This document shows positions 1-8,160 of a stretch of DNA of 43,898 bases, piece after piece. Each line of letters starts with the position of its first letter. Within the stretch, counting starts at the first letter, position 1. The translations under genes and the position numbers were made by a program. A model generated the notes under the pieces. The model worked only from the letters and a program-made list of their open reading frames with translations. It did not search any database and was not told where the DNA came from. The stretch is from positions 1 through 43,898 of the forward strand of contig DATLEZ010000071.1 in the NCBI GenBank assembly GCA_035525055.1. Direction: 5' to 3'. The stretch is from DATEEG01 sp035525055 (GTDB lineage: Bacteria; Actinomycetota; Acidimicrobiia; Spongiisociales; ZC4RG35).

Positions 1-1085
1 AGTTGTCGGCGGTGGACGGGGCTGGTGGGGTCGATCCGGTAGCCGTGTCCGTGGATGGCGACGTGGTGGTGGTACCAGCAGAGGGTGATGAGGTTGTCGG
101 GGTGGTGGTTGCCGCCGTGTTGTCTTTCTCGGATGTGGTGGGGTTGGAGGCGGTAGCGGCTGTGGCATCCCTCGATGGAGCATTGGTTTTGGTCCCGCCA
201 TTGCACGTAGCGTCGGATGTGGCCGGGGATGGCTTCTCCCATATCCGTATAGGAAACGGGGTGGAGGCCGTCGGTGACGATCACCCGGACCTGGCCGGTG
301 CAGAGAATCTCTGACAACGTGTTGGGTCCGACTCGGGGTCCCGAAGAGACGGTGGCACCTTGTTCTCCGAACGATTCGGCGGCCAGGTGGGCGTCGATGA
401 ACACTTCGGCCACCGTCACCGCCCGACCCATCCCTTCTTCTGAGGTTCCGGTGAGGGAGTCGAGGCAGATGGAGGTGAGGGCGTCGGCTTTGCGTTGCCC
501 CTGTCCCTGTCCGGGGAAGACCGGGAACTCGGTTTCCTTCTGGGACAACGCTTTCTCAACTATGCGGCCGTCTACTCCGGGTAGTTGTCCCCACAGTTTG
601 AAGACCGATTCGTCCAGGGATGGTTGGATGACCAGATAGCAGTATTCGAAGACGTCGGTTTCGTCGGTGGGGTCGAGGTGGCGGAGCCGGTCCAACAGGC
701 CGTAGAGCCGTCCCAGGGAATAGGTTTCGGCTACCTCGGTGAATTCGTCGCCGTTGAGGCCGGCTTGGCGGAGTTTGACCAAAGCCGCCGCCCGGTCCAA
801 CCCCCATCTCCCTTCCACCATCGCCTGGTCGATTTCGCCGTCGGCGGCGTGGGCGAGCTGGGTGAGACGGCTGGAAGTCTGCTGGGAGAGGTCCAAGCGG
901 GCTGAGGTCCAATCGCCCATAGTGCGGGCTCCGTCACCACAGTCGACCTGATAGCGGTCCAACTGGCGGATCAACACCACTTGGCGGGCCCGGAGGCGGG
1001 TGATCTCCCGTTCACAGGCAGACAACTCCTGCTGCCACGAGTCGATTTGCTGATCGACAGTTCCGGTCTCACCCCACCCTTCCAT
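1..1085 (-). CDS. DUF222/HNH endonuclease (13E12 family), C-terminus cut by window edge
   Basis: The reading frame is open from an ATG at 1085 to the left edge, so the stop lies outside the window. The N-terminal part is the helical DUF222-type region, beginning with a coiled-coil-like stretch (EREITRLRARQVVLIRQL) and followed by WTSARLDLS and GRWGLDRAAAL. The C-terminal part is a zinc-type HNH nuclease: CSIEGCHSRYRLQPHHI, then NHHPDNLITLCWYHHH, giving the paired Cys and the His/Asn/His set of the fold. These proteins are multicopy in Actinobacteria and often linked to repeats. Their biological role is poorly known; a selfish or repeat-associated nuclease is the usual guess. The visible part is about 360 residues, and the missing tail is probably short. 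Family assignment is firm, function is not. Confidence 0.9.
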   Translation of the reverse strand, partial: MEGWGETGTVDQQIDSWQQELSACEREITRLRARQVVLIRQLDRYQVDCGDGARTMGDWTSARLDLSQQTSSRLTQLAHAADGEIDQAMVEGRWGLDRAAALVKLRQAGLNGDEFTEVAETYSLGRLYGLLDRLRHLDPTDETDVFEYCYLVIQPSLDESVFKLWGQLPGVDGRIVEKALSQKETEFPVFPGQGQGQRKADALTSICLDSLTGTSEEGMGRAVTVAEVFIDAHLAAESFGEQGATVSSGPRVGPNTLSEILCTGQVRVIVTDGLHPVSYTDMGEAIPGHIRRYVQWRDQNQCSIEGCHSRYRLQPHHIRERQHGGNHHPDNLITLCWYHHHVAIHGHGYRIDPTSPVHRRQ

Positions 1086-1269
1086 ACCGGCAAGTATGAA
1101 CGCAGGGTGTGACAGAAAACCCTGATAGAACCTGGCGATTCGAAAGAATCCGGACTTCTTTTTGGGACCCTCGAGAACTCCCCCCGCATTCCCTCCTCAC
1201 AGCGCCGCCGGTTCGACACGATTCCCTAAGAAAGCAGGACCAAGGCGAACCGGCGACGGCCTTCCGGTT

Positions 1270-1293
1270 CAGCTGCGACGCAGAGCGCAGCTG
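1270..1293. repeat. Short inverted repeat upstream of MDMPI gene
   Basis: CAGCTGCG (1270-1277) and CGCAGCTG (1286-1293) form perfect 8-bp arms around an 8-nt centre, about 40 bp before the chosen ATG at 1333. It may be an operator or a 5'-leader hairpin. If translation really starts further upstream it would simply be coding. The rest of 1086-1332 shows no gene I can support. Confidence 0.3.
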
Positions 1294-1332
1294 CCGCGGT
1301 TCGGATACAGGGCCCAGTTACTCTCTTTGGGG

Positions 1333-2064
1333 ATGCTTTCGACGGACCGCGCGGTTGAGGCGATTCGCCATCATTCGTTGGCATTGGCGGATGCGGCGGA
1401 GGGGAACTTCGATTCGGTTGTGGGCTGCTGTCCGGGGTGGAACGTGGCGGACTTGGTGTGGCACCTCCGGGGCGTCCACTATTTCTGGGGGTTGATTGTG
1501 GACGGGTTAGTCCAGGATCCGAACCAGGTTCCTGAGATCGAACGGCCAACCGACAATGAGCAACTGCTGGCCGACTACCAGGCCGGCGCTGTCTGGATGG
1601 CCGATGTGCTCGAGAAGGCAGATCAGTCGGATCCGGTTTGGACCTGGTCACACCAGAAGGATGTTGCCTTCGTCACCAGGCACCAGGTCCAAGAGGCGGC
1701 GGTTCATCGGTGGGACGCTGAGATGGCTGCTGGCGAGCACATCGAGATCGAACCCGATGTTGCGGCCGACTCCGTCGACGAATTCCTCGAGCACTCGACA
1801 CCGGGCCGGTACAAAGAGGCCGTGCCACTGTCGGGATCGGTCCACTTGCACGCCACCGACACGGACGGCGAATGGGTCATCAAGGAAGACGACGATCGCA
1901 ACCTTTCCATAGTGAGAGGCCACGAGAAGGCCGATGTCGCCTTATCGGCGACGGCTTCTGACTTGTTGCTGACGCTATACCGCCGGATCGGAATCGATCA
2001 GGCCGACATCCACGGCGACAAGCTCGTTCTCAGCAGATTCTTGGCCAGGACCGACCTCGACTAG
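1333..2064 (+). CDS. Maleylpyruvate isomerase family mycothiol-dependent protein
   Basis: A 243-residue protein of the DinB-like MDMPI family. Members use mycothiol as a thiol cofactor and bind a divalent metal through His/Glu ligands on a four-helix bundle. The visible hallmarks are W-x2-ADLVWHLRGVHYFW near the N-terminus, HQVQEAAVHRWDAE in the middle (the usual E-x3-H metal pair), and a C-terminal domain ending SDLLLTLYRR ... IHGDKLVLSRFL, typical of MDMPI_C. The frame is open upstream to 1162, but those residues are Arg/Pro-rich and unlike the family, so I use the ATG at 1333, behind a G-rich stretch. It converges on the GNAT gene with a 4-nt overlap. The real substrate is unknown, since most family members are not maleylpyruvate isomerases. 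Confidence 0.85.
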   Translation: MLSTDRAVEAIRHHSLALADAAEGNFDSVVGCCPGWNVADLVWHLRGVHYFWGLIVDGLVQDPNQVPEIERPTDNEQLLADYQAGAVWMADVLEKADQSDPVWTWSHQKDVAFVTRHQVQEAAVHRWDAEMAAGEHIEIEPDVAADSVDEFLEHSTPGRYKEAVPLSGSVHLHATDTDGEWVIKEDDDRNLSIVRGHEKADVALSATASDLLLTLYRRIGIDQADIHGDKLVLSRFLARTDLD

Positions 2065-3062
2065 TCGAGCGGTCGTCCGTATGCGGCCCCGGTCGCTTCC
2101 ACGACGAAACCCAGGCTCGAATAGAGATGGAAGGCGCCGGTGGGGTTCTCCGTATGGACACCGAGGGCGGCTTCGTGCATGCCCCGCTCCTGGAGAATCC
2201 GAAGGCTTTGACAAATCAGAGCCCGGGCGACTCCTTTGCCGCGCCACTCCTTGATCGTGGAGATGTTCTCGGTGTAACCCCGAAGCCGGTCGTATTCCTG
2301 GTTCTCATCGGTGTTGATGAACGACCGCACCTGTCCTACTACACGGTTGCCTTCCCATGCGACCTTCCAGAGGGAAGGGTCGGTGAAGGGCCGATCGAGG
2401 AATCCCTCCCATTCTGTCTCGGTTGGCCGACGGGCTCCCCAATGGTCGAGGAAGGCCTCGGCATCGGCCTCCCAGATTGGGCGGAAGTGTTCCGGCTCGA
2501 CCGGCCTTACCTCCAGACCCGCCGGAAGGGGCGCATCGGGAAGGTCACCAAGGATGCTCCGTGCCATGTCGGCTCCAAACGTGAGCTGCTTGAAACCATT
2601 GGCTTCGAGCAGGGCCATGGTTCCGACCTCGCCACCGTCGGCGCCTGACCGGAAGACCTTGACTTTGGCGTCGTGGCCCGCGGCGATCGTTCGAAGCCGG
2701 TCAAGATCCCAGTCCAGGATCGCTTGCCCAATACCGCGGCGCCTCCAGGCTGGATCTAGGAATGCAAAGCATTGGTAAGTCTGCTGTCCATCTTCCTGCT
2801 TCTCCCACCACACTCGCGAGTACCCGATCGGCTCCCCATCGATCTCGATAAACAGCAGGTCCTCGTACGGATCGCAATTGTGGAGGTGCTTATACCCCGT
2901 TGCGATCGTCTCGGCCGTGTCGGACCGCTTTACGCCGTCGGCCTGCTTGGCAGCGTTGATGATCCGCGCCATATGGGGAAAGTCGCTGTCGCCCCGGAAG
3001 AGGCGGAACCCGAGGCCGTCGATGTCGGGTGCCCCGGGAATGGCAATCGCTGACGTTGACAC
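2061..3062 (-). CDS. Tandem GNAT N-acetyltransferase
   Basis: A 333-residue protein with two GNAT folds, starting at GTG 3062. The first half carries an acetyl-CoA loop, DPAWRRRGIGQAILDWDL, and a beta-bulge segment ending ALLEANGF. The second carries EWRGKGVARALICQSLRIL and then HTENPTGAFHLYSSLGF. The tandem arrangement resembles mycothiol synthase MshD and related actinobacterial proteins, but MshD-specific residues cannot be confirmed by eye, so no symbol is given. It would acetylate a small-molecule amine or thiol precursor in the cytoplasm. Its neighbour downstream is the convergent MDMPI gene, itself mycothiol-linked. This is suggestive but not proof of a mycothiol role. Confidence 0.85.
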   Translation of the reverse strand: MSTSAIAIPGAPDIDGLGFRLFRGDSDFPHMARIINAAKQADGVKRSDTAETIATGYKHLHNCDPYEDLLFIEIDGEPIGYSRVWWEKQEDGQQTYQCFAFLDPAWRRRGIGQAILDWDLDRLRTIAAGHDAKVKVFRSGADGGEVGTMALLEANGFKQLTFGADMARSILGDLPDAPLPAGLEVRPVEPEHFRPIWEADAEAFLDHWGARRPTETEWEGFLDRPFTDPSLWKVAWEGNRVVGQVRSFINTDENQEYDRLRGYTENISTIKEWRGKGVARALICQSLRILQERGMHEAALGVHTENPTGAFHLYSSLGFVVEATGAAYGRPLD

Positions 3063-3102
3063 GACGCCAAGCTACCGATCCGGCTTCCCAACCGGGGTCG
3101 AA

Positions 3103-4194
3103 TTAACCCGGCAGCAGCCAGCTGAGCCCTTCGGAGAGGCGGTCCCGCCAGGCTTCCCAGGTGTGGCCGTCGCGGCTCTCGCTGTATTTGACCTTGACTC
3201 CAGCCTTCTGGAGGCGCTGGGCCATGTAACGGTTCTCGCCGATCATCCGTTCGTAAGTGCCACACGAGAGATAGACCTGGTGCGGAAGGTTGGATGGTTC
3301 GAGCCGGTGGAGAAGGTCGGCGATCGGACCGAGGATCGGCTGGGCCGGGCCCCATCCCGGGGTCTGGGCGAAGGTGCCCGACTGGAGCAAGAGGGCACTG
3401 AAAGCATCGTTGTGTTGCCAGGCTGTGTGCAGTGCCGCCACTGCCCCGAGACTTGCTCCCATCACCACCCGAAAGTCTGAGATCGGATACGCCTGTTCAA
3501 TCTTCGGCAGAGCCTCATTCACCACGAAGTCGGCGTGGGCTGAATTGGCCGCATACTCGTGAAGGCGGTCTCCCGGCCATGAGAAAGCGGCGATGACCGG
3601 CGGAATGACCTTCCAGTGGATGAGGTTGTCCAGAACCAGAGCCATCGATCCGTAGGTCAGGTAGTCGCCACCGTCGTGCACGAACACGAGGGGATAGCGG
3701 CGGTCACGTCCGAACCCGGCTGGAAGGTAAACGGTCACCTTGCGATCACCACCGAGCCGGGAGCCGATCCACTGGTCCTCGAAGGATCCGTTGGGAGTCC
3801 CCTCGTGGATCTCGGCGAAGTCCGGCACCCTGTATCCGAAGCCGCGACACACCGAGTTGGTGCCAAAGGGGTTGGTGGTCGTAATGGGGTTGAGGGGATC
3901 GTTGACCCAGTCGGCGTGGTGGTCGCGCTGCACTTCGAGTTTGTACTCGAGACGGGCACCGTCGGGAAGCGAAAGCGCCAGCCACCAGAGGTCGTGGCCG
4001 TTGAGGGGGGCGAAGTGGTGGGTTCCGGGGAAGCCGGCGATCATCGGGCGCAGGCTCACGGCGTCGGCGGTGCCGCGGAACATAAAGGTTGCTTGGCCCG
4101 GCTCTACGATCGGGAACTCGTGACCGGCGATGAAGCGATCGATTGCTGCCTTGTCGCCGGTCTCGAGTTCGCTCACGACGGCCGGTTTTTTCAT
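3103..4194 (-). CDS. Esterase of the enterochelin-esterase (Fes/esterase D) type
   Basis: A 363-residue cytoplasmic alpha/beta hydrolase with no signal peptide. Residues 30-125 look like the immunoglobulin-like/CBM48-like N-domain of Fes-type esterases (FMFRGTADAVSLRPMIAGF, WWLALSLPDGARLEYKLEV). Residues 145-363 form the hydrolase: KVTVYLPAGF, the oxyanion-side VHDGGDY, nucleophile Ser248 in GASLG, and a C-terminal His344 in DGHTWEAW. The acidic triad member is not certain. The start is ATG 4194, with GGAG 8 nt upstream. It is the last gene of a minus-strand operon after a GT5 glycosyltransferase and an ATP-grasp ligase, so its substrate is more likely a sugar- or glucan-linked ester or amide made by them than a siderophore. 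No siderophore genes are nearby. Confidence 0.85.
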   Translation of the reverse strand: MKKPAVVSELETGDKAAIDRFIAGHEFPIVEPGQATFMFRGTADAVSLRPMIAGFPGTHHFAPLNGHDLWWLALSLPDGARLEYKLEVQRDHHADWVNDPLNPITTTNPFGTNSVCRGFGYRVPDFAEIHEGTPNGSFEDQWIGSRLGGDRKVTVYLPAGFGRDRRYPLVFVHDGGDYLTYGSMALVLDNLIHWKVIPPVIAAFSWPGDRLHEYAANSAHADFVVNEALPKIEQAYPISDFRVVMGASLGAVAALHTAWQHNDAFSALLLQSGTFAQTPGWGPAQPILGPIADLLHRLEPSNLPHQVYLSCGTYERMIGENRYMAQRLQKAGVKVKYSESRDGHTWEAWRDRLSEGLSWLLPG

Positions 4195-4213
4195 TAACGG
4201 AACTCCAGCACGT

Positions 4214-5434
4214 TCAGGACGCCCTCACATGGGCCGTCTCTCCTATTTGACCCAGGATCGAGCGGAGCTCGTCGAAGTCGGGGTGACGCAGCCGCATCCA
4301 CGCATTGGCCATGTAACCCGCTTCGACCGGTTGGGTCGGCGTGCCCGGCGAGGGAAGGTGAAAGTCGATGATCCATTCGCCGAAGCGGTCGTGGACCTCG
4401 CTGAGACCCTCGTAACCGGTGATGGTGCCGTCACGATCGGGGCGAAGGGCGATGATTCCGGCGGAGAATCGGCGTGACGGCGCCGTCGCCAGGCGCCCGT
4501 AACAAATGGCGTTGGCCCATTCCCGGTAGACATCCATTTCGTTGGCCGCGCAGTAGAGGTCCCAGGCGCCCACCCCCGGCGGCCTGCAGCCGATCTCCGA
4601 GAATTTGAGGCCCTTCGGTCCAAAGAACCATTCCATGTGAGTTGCCGATGTCTCGATGCCGAGGTCAGAGATGACCCGCTGGCCCATCTCTTTGACCTCG
4701 TCGTAGCCGGAGCTGTCGATCCGGTTGGTTGTGATGAAGACGGGCGAGATCCACCTGGTCCGCATCGCTTCGAGAACGTTCGGGTAGTAGTGGGAGGCGA
4801 ACTCGAGGGCGACGCTGCCGCCGATCGAAATCGTGTCGTAGAAGCCCTCGTGGCCTTCGATGAACTCCTCGACGGCAACCGAGTTGCCGTACTGAAAGCC
4901 GAGGCCGGGCATGGCTGCTTCCAGCTCGGCATCGTTGTCCACCTTGACGGTTCCCGAGGCACCGGCGGCGCTCCTGGGCTTGATGATCAACGGGTAGCCG
5001 ACGTTGCGGGCGAACGTGCGAAGTTCGTCAGGGTTGTCGGCGCCATCGGATTGAGCGGTAGGAACGCCGGCCGACCGCAGCGCTTCCTTCATTGCTGGCT
5101 TGTCCCGGCAGAGGAAGGCGGTGCGGACCGAGGTCCCCGGGATCCCGCACCTCTCCCTCACAGCGGCGGCGGCCTCGACATGCGCTTCGATGGTGGCTTC
5201 CAGCCGATCGACCCAGATTCGGGATTGGATGAAACGGACCGCCGATTCGAGGGCATCGACATCGACCACGGACGGAACCTGCTCGTAGTGTGAGAGCCAA
5301 CCACCGACATCACTGTCAAGCCAATCGCGGGGCCGCTCACCGATTCCAACGACGGTTGCCCCGGCTTCGGTCAGCCCGCGGGCGAATTGCTTCTGATAGA
5401 GCGGGACGCTCGGCTCGATGAAGATGACATTCAC
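4214..5434 (-). CDS. ATP-grasp ligase, paralogue 1
   Basis: A 406-residue ATP-grasp protein of the carboxylate-amine/thiol ligase superfamily. It has a Rossmann-like pre-ATP-grasp domain (MNVIFIEPSVPLYQKQFARG), a conserved RDK-x2-MK motif at 110-116, nucleotide Lys152 with a Gly/Ala-rich loop, EEFIEG at 189-194, and HMEWF at 266-270. A metal-site Glu280 sits in SEIGCRPPG. In classical members an Asn follows the second metal Glu, but here the shared motif is E-x3-RPPG. It starts at GTG 5434, which overlaps the stop of the upstream glycosyltransferase (GTGA), implying translational coupling. Two close paralogues lie on the opposite strand at 6940-9371. The chemistry is presumably acyl-phosphate formation and amide bond synthesis; the substrates are unknown. 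Confidence 0.88.
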   Translation of the reverse strand: MNVIFIEPSVPLYQKQFARGLTEAGATVVGIGERPRDWLDSDVGGWLSHYEQVPSVVDVDALESAVRFIQSRIWVDRLEATIEAHVEAAAAVRERCGIPGTSVRTAFLCRDKPAMKEALRSAGVPTAQSDGADNPDELRTFARNVGYPLIIKPRSAAGASGTVKVDNDAELEAAMPGLGFQYGNSVAVEEFIEGHEGFYDTISIGGSVALEFASHYYPNVLEAMRTRWISPVFITTNRIDSSGYDEVKEMGQRVISDLGIETSATHMEWFFGPKGLKFSEIGCRPPGVGAWDLYCAANEMDVYREWANAICYGRLATAPSRRFSAGIIALRPDRDGTITGYEGLSEVHDRFGEWIIDFHLPSPGTPTQPVEAGYMANAWMRLRHPDFDELRSILGQIGETAHVRAS

Positions 5435-6867
5435 TGCGGGTCGCCGCTCAGCCGTCGGTAGACGTCGGCGTACTCACCGGCTCTTCTCTCCCAGGAATTG
5501 TCTTCGGCCATTCCGTTGAGTTGCATTCGCCTCCATGCGTCCTTGTTCGGGAAGGTGCGCAGGGCCTGGTCCACTGCCCACATCAGCGCGTCTTCTGAAT
5601 AGTGATCGAAGACGAATCCGGTTCCCTGGCCGGTCCCAGAATCGTAGTGCGAAACCGTATCGGCCAGTCCACCGGTGCGGCGCACGATTGGCGCGGTTCC
5701 ATAGGCCAGGCTGTACATCTGGTTGAGGCCCGACGGTTCGTACAAGGACGGCATCAAGAACGCGTCGACGCCGCCTTCGATTAGATGGGCGAGCGGTTCG
5801 TCGTAACCCCGGTGGAACGAGGCCCGGCCCGGAAACGTGGAGGCGAGCCACTGCAAGGCATCCTCGAACCTTCGCTCGCCTGAGCCGAGAGCGACGAAGG
5901 TGGCCCGCTCTTCGGCCAGGAGGCGGGCCAGCGGTCTGATCATCAACTCAACCCCCTTCTGGGAGGTAAGGCGGGTCACTACTCCCATGAGCGGGGTGTC
6001 ATTGGCCGGGTCGAGGCCACGTGATTCGAGCAGGTACCTCTTGTTGATCTGCTTGTCGTCAAGGGTCCGCTCGGAGTACTGAGCCCGCAAGAACTGGTCA
6101 GTTCGAGGGTTCCAGGTGTTGAGGTCGATGCCGTTGAGGATGCCAACGAGGTGGTCCGATCGGACGCGAAGCAATCCATCGAGGCCGGCGCCGTGCTTTG
6201 GTGTCTGAATCTCCCGGGCATAGGTGGGGGAGACGGTGGTGATGGCGTCGGCGTAGACAAGCGCGTGCTCCATGAAGCTGATGCGACCTTGCCGTAAGTG
6301 CTCCTGATGAAGCAGATACTCGAAGTCGCCGAGGGCGAGATCGGGAAGTATGTGCGATCCGAAGACTCCCTGGTAGCCAAGGTTGTGAATCGTGAAGACA
6401 CTTCGGGTTGATGAGAAAAGGGGATCGCCGGCATAGATGCTCCTGAGGTACAAAGGAAGCAGACCGGTCTGCCAGTCGTTGCCGTGAGCAATGTCGGGAG
6501 CCCAGCCGCGTCGCCTGCACAGTTCGATGGAGGCATGGGTCAGGAACAAGAACCGGAGATGTTCATCGGGTTCGTTCGTGTAGAGGGCCTGGCGGTTGTA
6601 GAGAGCGGGAAAATCGACGAACCAGGTCCGGCCATCCTCGGCCAGGTAGGCGGCGAACTCATGGTTGTCTGCCGCCGGGACTGCGACCGCGTCATAGACC
6701 TTGTGCAAGTGGTGACCGACGTCCCTGACGCTCGAGTAGAGCGGTGTCACAACCGTGACGTCATGGCCCAGGGCTTCAAGGCTGGCAGGCAGGGCGCCGG
6801 AGACATCTCCCAGGCCCCCGGTCTTCGAATACGGCGCTACCTCCGATGAAACGAACATCACCCGCAC
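5431..6867 (-). CDS. glgA: Glycogen/starch synthase-type glycosyltransferase (GT5)
   Basis: A 478-residue GT5 enzyme that extends alpha-1,4-glucan from an NDP-glucose donor (ADP-glucose in bacterial GlgA). The N-terminus reads VMFVSSEVAPYSKTGGLGD, carrying the KTGGL donor-binding motif. The middle contains HGNDWQTGLLPLYL and TIHNLGYQG. The C-terminal half has GVVTRLTSQKG and EPSGLNQMYSLAYGTAPI followed by VRRTGGLADTV, all typical. GTG 6867 gives the family-like start (MRVMFVSSE); ATG 6858 is the alternative, and a longer frame to 6921 adds an atypical Arg-rich tail. It heads an operon with an ATP-grasp ligase and an esterase rather than glgC, glgB or glgP, so a specialised glucan or glycoside may be the product instead of storage glycogen. 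Confidence 0.9.
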   Translation of the reverse strand: MRVMFVSSEVAPYSKTGGLGDVSGALPASLEALGHDVTVVTPLYSSVRDVGHHLHKVYDAVAVPAADNHEFAAYLAEDGRTWFVDFPALYNRQALYTNEPDEHLRFLFLTHASIELCRRRGWAPDIAHGNDWQTGLLPLYLRSIYAGDPLFSSTRSVFTIHNLGYQGVFGSHILPDLALGDFEYLLHQEHLRQGRISFMEHALVYADAITTVSPTYAREIQTPKHGAGLDGLLRVRSDHLVGILNGIDLNTWNPRTDQFLRAQYSERTLDDKQINKRYLLESRGLDPANDTPLMGVVTRLTSQKGVELMIRPLARLLAEERATFVALGSGERRFEDALQWLASTFPGRASFHRGYDEPLAHLIEGGVDAFLMPSLYEPSGLNQMYSLAYGTAPIVRRTGGLADTVSHYDSGTGQGTGFVFDHYSEDALMWAVDQALRTFPNKDAWRRMQLNGMAEDNSWERRAGEYADVYRRLSGDPQ

Positions 6868-6886
6868 AACTGCGATTGTGTCACGT

Positions 6887-6902
6887 CCCGTCGTTCGACG
6901 GG
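6887..6902. promoter_or_regulatory. Candidate operator in the divergent glgA / ATP-grasp promoter region
   Basis: CCCGTCG (6887-6893) and CGACGGG (6896-6902) are perfect 7-bp dyad arms around TT. They lie in the 72-bp gap between the start of the minus-strand glgA operon (6867) and the plus-strand ATP-grasp pair (GTG 6940). A single repressor site here could co-regulate both arms of the cluster. No regulator gene is in the cluster, and the site is inferred from symmetry only. Confidence 0.4.
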
Positions 6903-6939
6903 GTGGGCCTCGCTGAGCCACCGCGGCTAGCGTGCAGGG

Positions 6940-8160
6940 GTGCCGGGTGTGGTCTTCGTCGCCCCCTATTTTCTCCCTGCCACCGCGCGTTTCCTCGCCG
7001 CAGCGCTCGCTCAGCCCGGGGTGTCGCTAGGACTGGTGAGCCACGAATTGGCCGAACGGCTGCCAGCCGAGATCCGGGAGCGCCTCGCGGCCCACTACCG
7101 GGTGTCGGACGCGCTCGACCCGGTTCAACTCGTCACTGCGGTCAAGGCCATCGGATCTCAATTAGGCGCGATCGACTGCCTGATGGGCCCGCTCGAGGAG
7201 CTTCAGGTTCCGATGGCCGAGGTTCGCCAGCTACTCGGTATTCCCGGCATCGATGTAGAGACCGCCCGCAACTTTCGTGACAAGGATCGAATGAAGAGGA
7301 TCCTCAACGACGCGGGTCTGCCCTGCGCCCAGCACCGTCTGGTGGGAAGGCCGGAAGAAGCGATGTCGTTTATCGACCAGGTCGGGTTTCCGGTCGTAGC
7401 CAAGCCTCCGGCCGGTTCGGGGGCCCGGAATACCTTCCGCATCAACAACCCCGATCAGGCACGGGACTGGTTGCAATGGTCGCCCCCGCAGCCCGAGCAT
7501 CCCACCCTCCTCGAGGAGTTCGTGGTTGGCGACGAACATGCCTTTGATTGCGTGTTTGTGAACGGCAAGCCTCGATGGTGGAACATCAGCGACTACCACC
7601 CGACCCCACTCGAGGTGATGGAGAATCCCTGGATCCAATGGGCCGTTGTGTTGCCGCGCGACATCTCGGGACCCGAATACACCGCCATCGGCGAAGCCGG
7701 GCCAGCGGCAATCGCCACTTTCGGCCTTGAGACTGGCCTGGTTCACATGGAATGGTTCCGGCGAGCCGACGGCTCGATCGCGATTTCCGAGGCTGCGGTT
7801 AGACCGCCCGGAGCGCAGTTCTCGACGCTCATCTCGTACGCTCACGACTTTGATCTCTATGCGGCCTGGGCTCGTTTGATGATATCTGGAGAGTTCGATC
7901 CACCGGAGCGCCGATACGCAGTCGGGGCTGCCTATCTGCGCGGGCAAGGTGACGGAAAGGTACGGGCGATTCACGGCCTCGACGACGCTCAGTTCCAGGT
8001 GGCGGGTCTGGTGATCGAAATGAAGCTTCCCGAAGAGGGGCAGTCACCGACCGGGCACTATGAGGGTGAGGGGTACGTCATCGTTCGACACCCCGACACC
8101 GCCCGGGTCGAAGCCGGGGTAGCCGCAATCGTGAGTTCCGTTCGGGTTGAACTGGCATGA
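6940..8160 (+). CDS. ATP-grasp ligase, paralogue 2
   Basis: A 406-residue protein starting at GTG 6940 behind CAGGG. It shares the architecture of the other two ligases here: RDK at 113-115, Lys155 followed by PPAGSGAR, LEEF at 191-194, HMEWF at 269-273, and E-x3-RPPG at 284-291. It is the most divergent copy around the metal site, with SEAAVRPPG in place of SEIGCRPPG or GEIGARPPG. The C-terminus ends with the shared V-x-VRHPD motif. It overlaps the next ATP-grasp gene by ATGA, so the two are likely made together and may act on successive substrates or as a heteromer. Substrate unknown. Confidence 0.88.
   Translation: MPGVVFVAPYFLPATARFLAAALAQPGVSLGLVSHELAERLPAEIRERLAAHYRVSDALDPVQLVTAVKAIGSQLGAIDCLMGPLEELQVPMAEVRQLLGIPGIDVETARNFRDKDRMKRILNDAGLPCAQHRLVGRPEEAMSFIDQVGFPVVAKPPAGSGARNTFRINNPDQARDWLQWSPPQPEHPTLLEEFVVGDEHAFDCVFVNGKPRWWNISDYHPTPLEVMENPWIQWAVVLPRDISGPEYTAIGEAGPAAIATFGLETGLVHMEWFRRADGSIAISEAAVRPPGAQFSTLISYAHDFDLYAAWARLMISGEFDPPERRYAVGAAYLRGQGDGKVRAIHGLDDAQFQVAGLVIEMKLPEEGQSPTGHYEGEGYVIVRHPDTARVEAGVAAIVSSVRVELA

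Noticed and set aside
4637..5293. Plus-strand open frame of 218 codons
   Set aside because: It is antisense to ATP-grasp paralogue 1, an expected shadow in GC-rich coding DNA.
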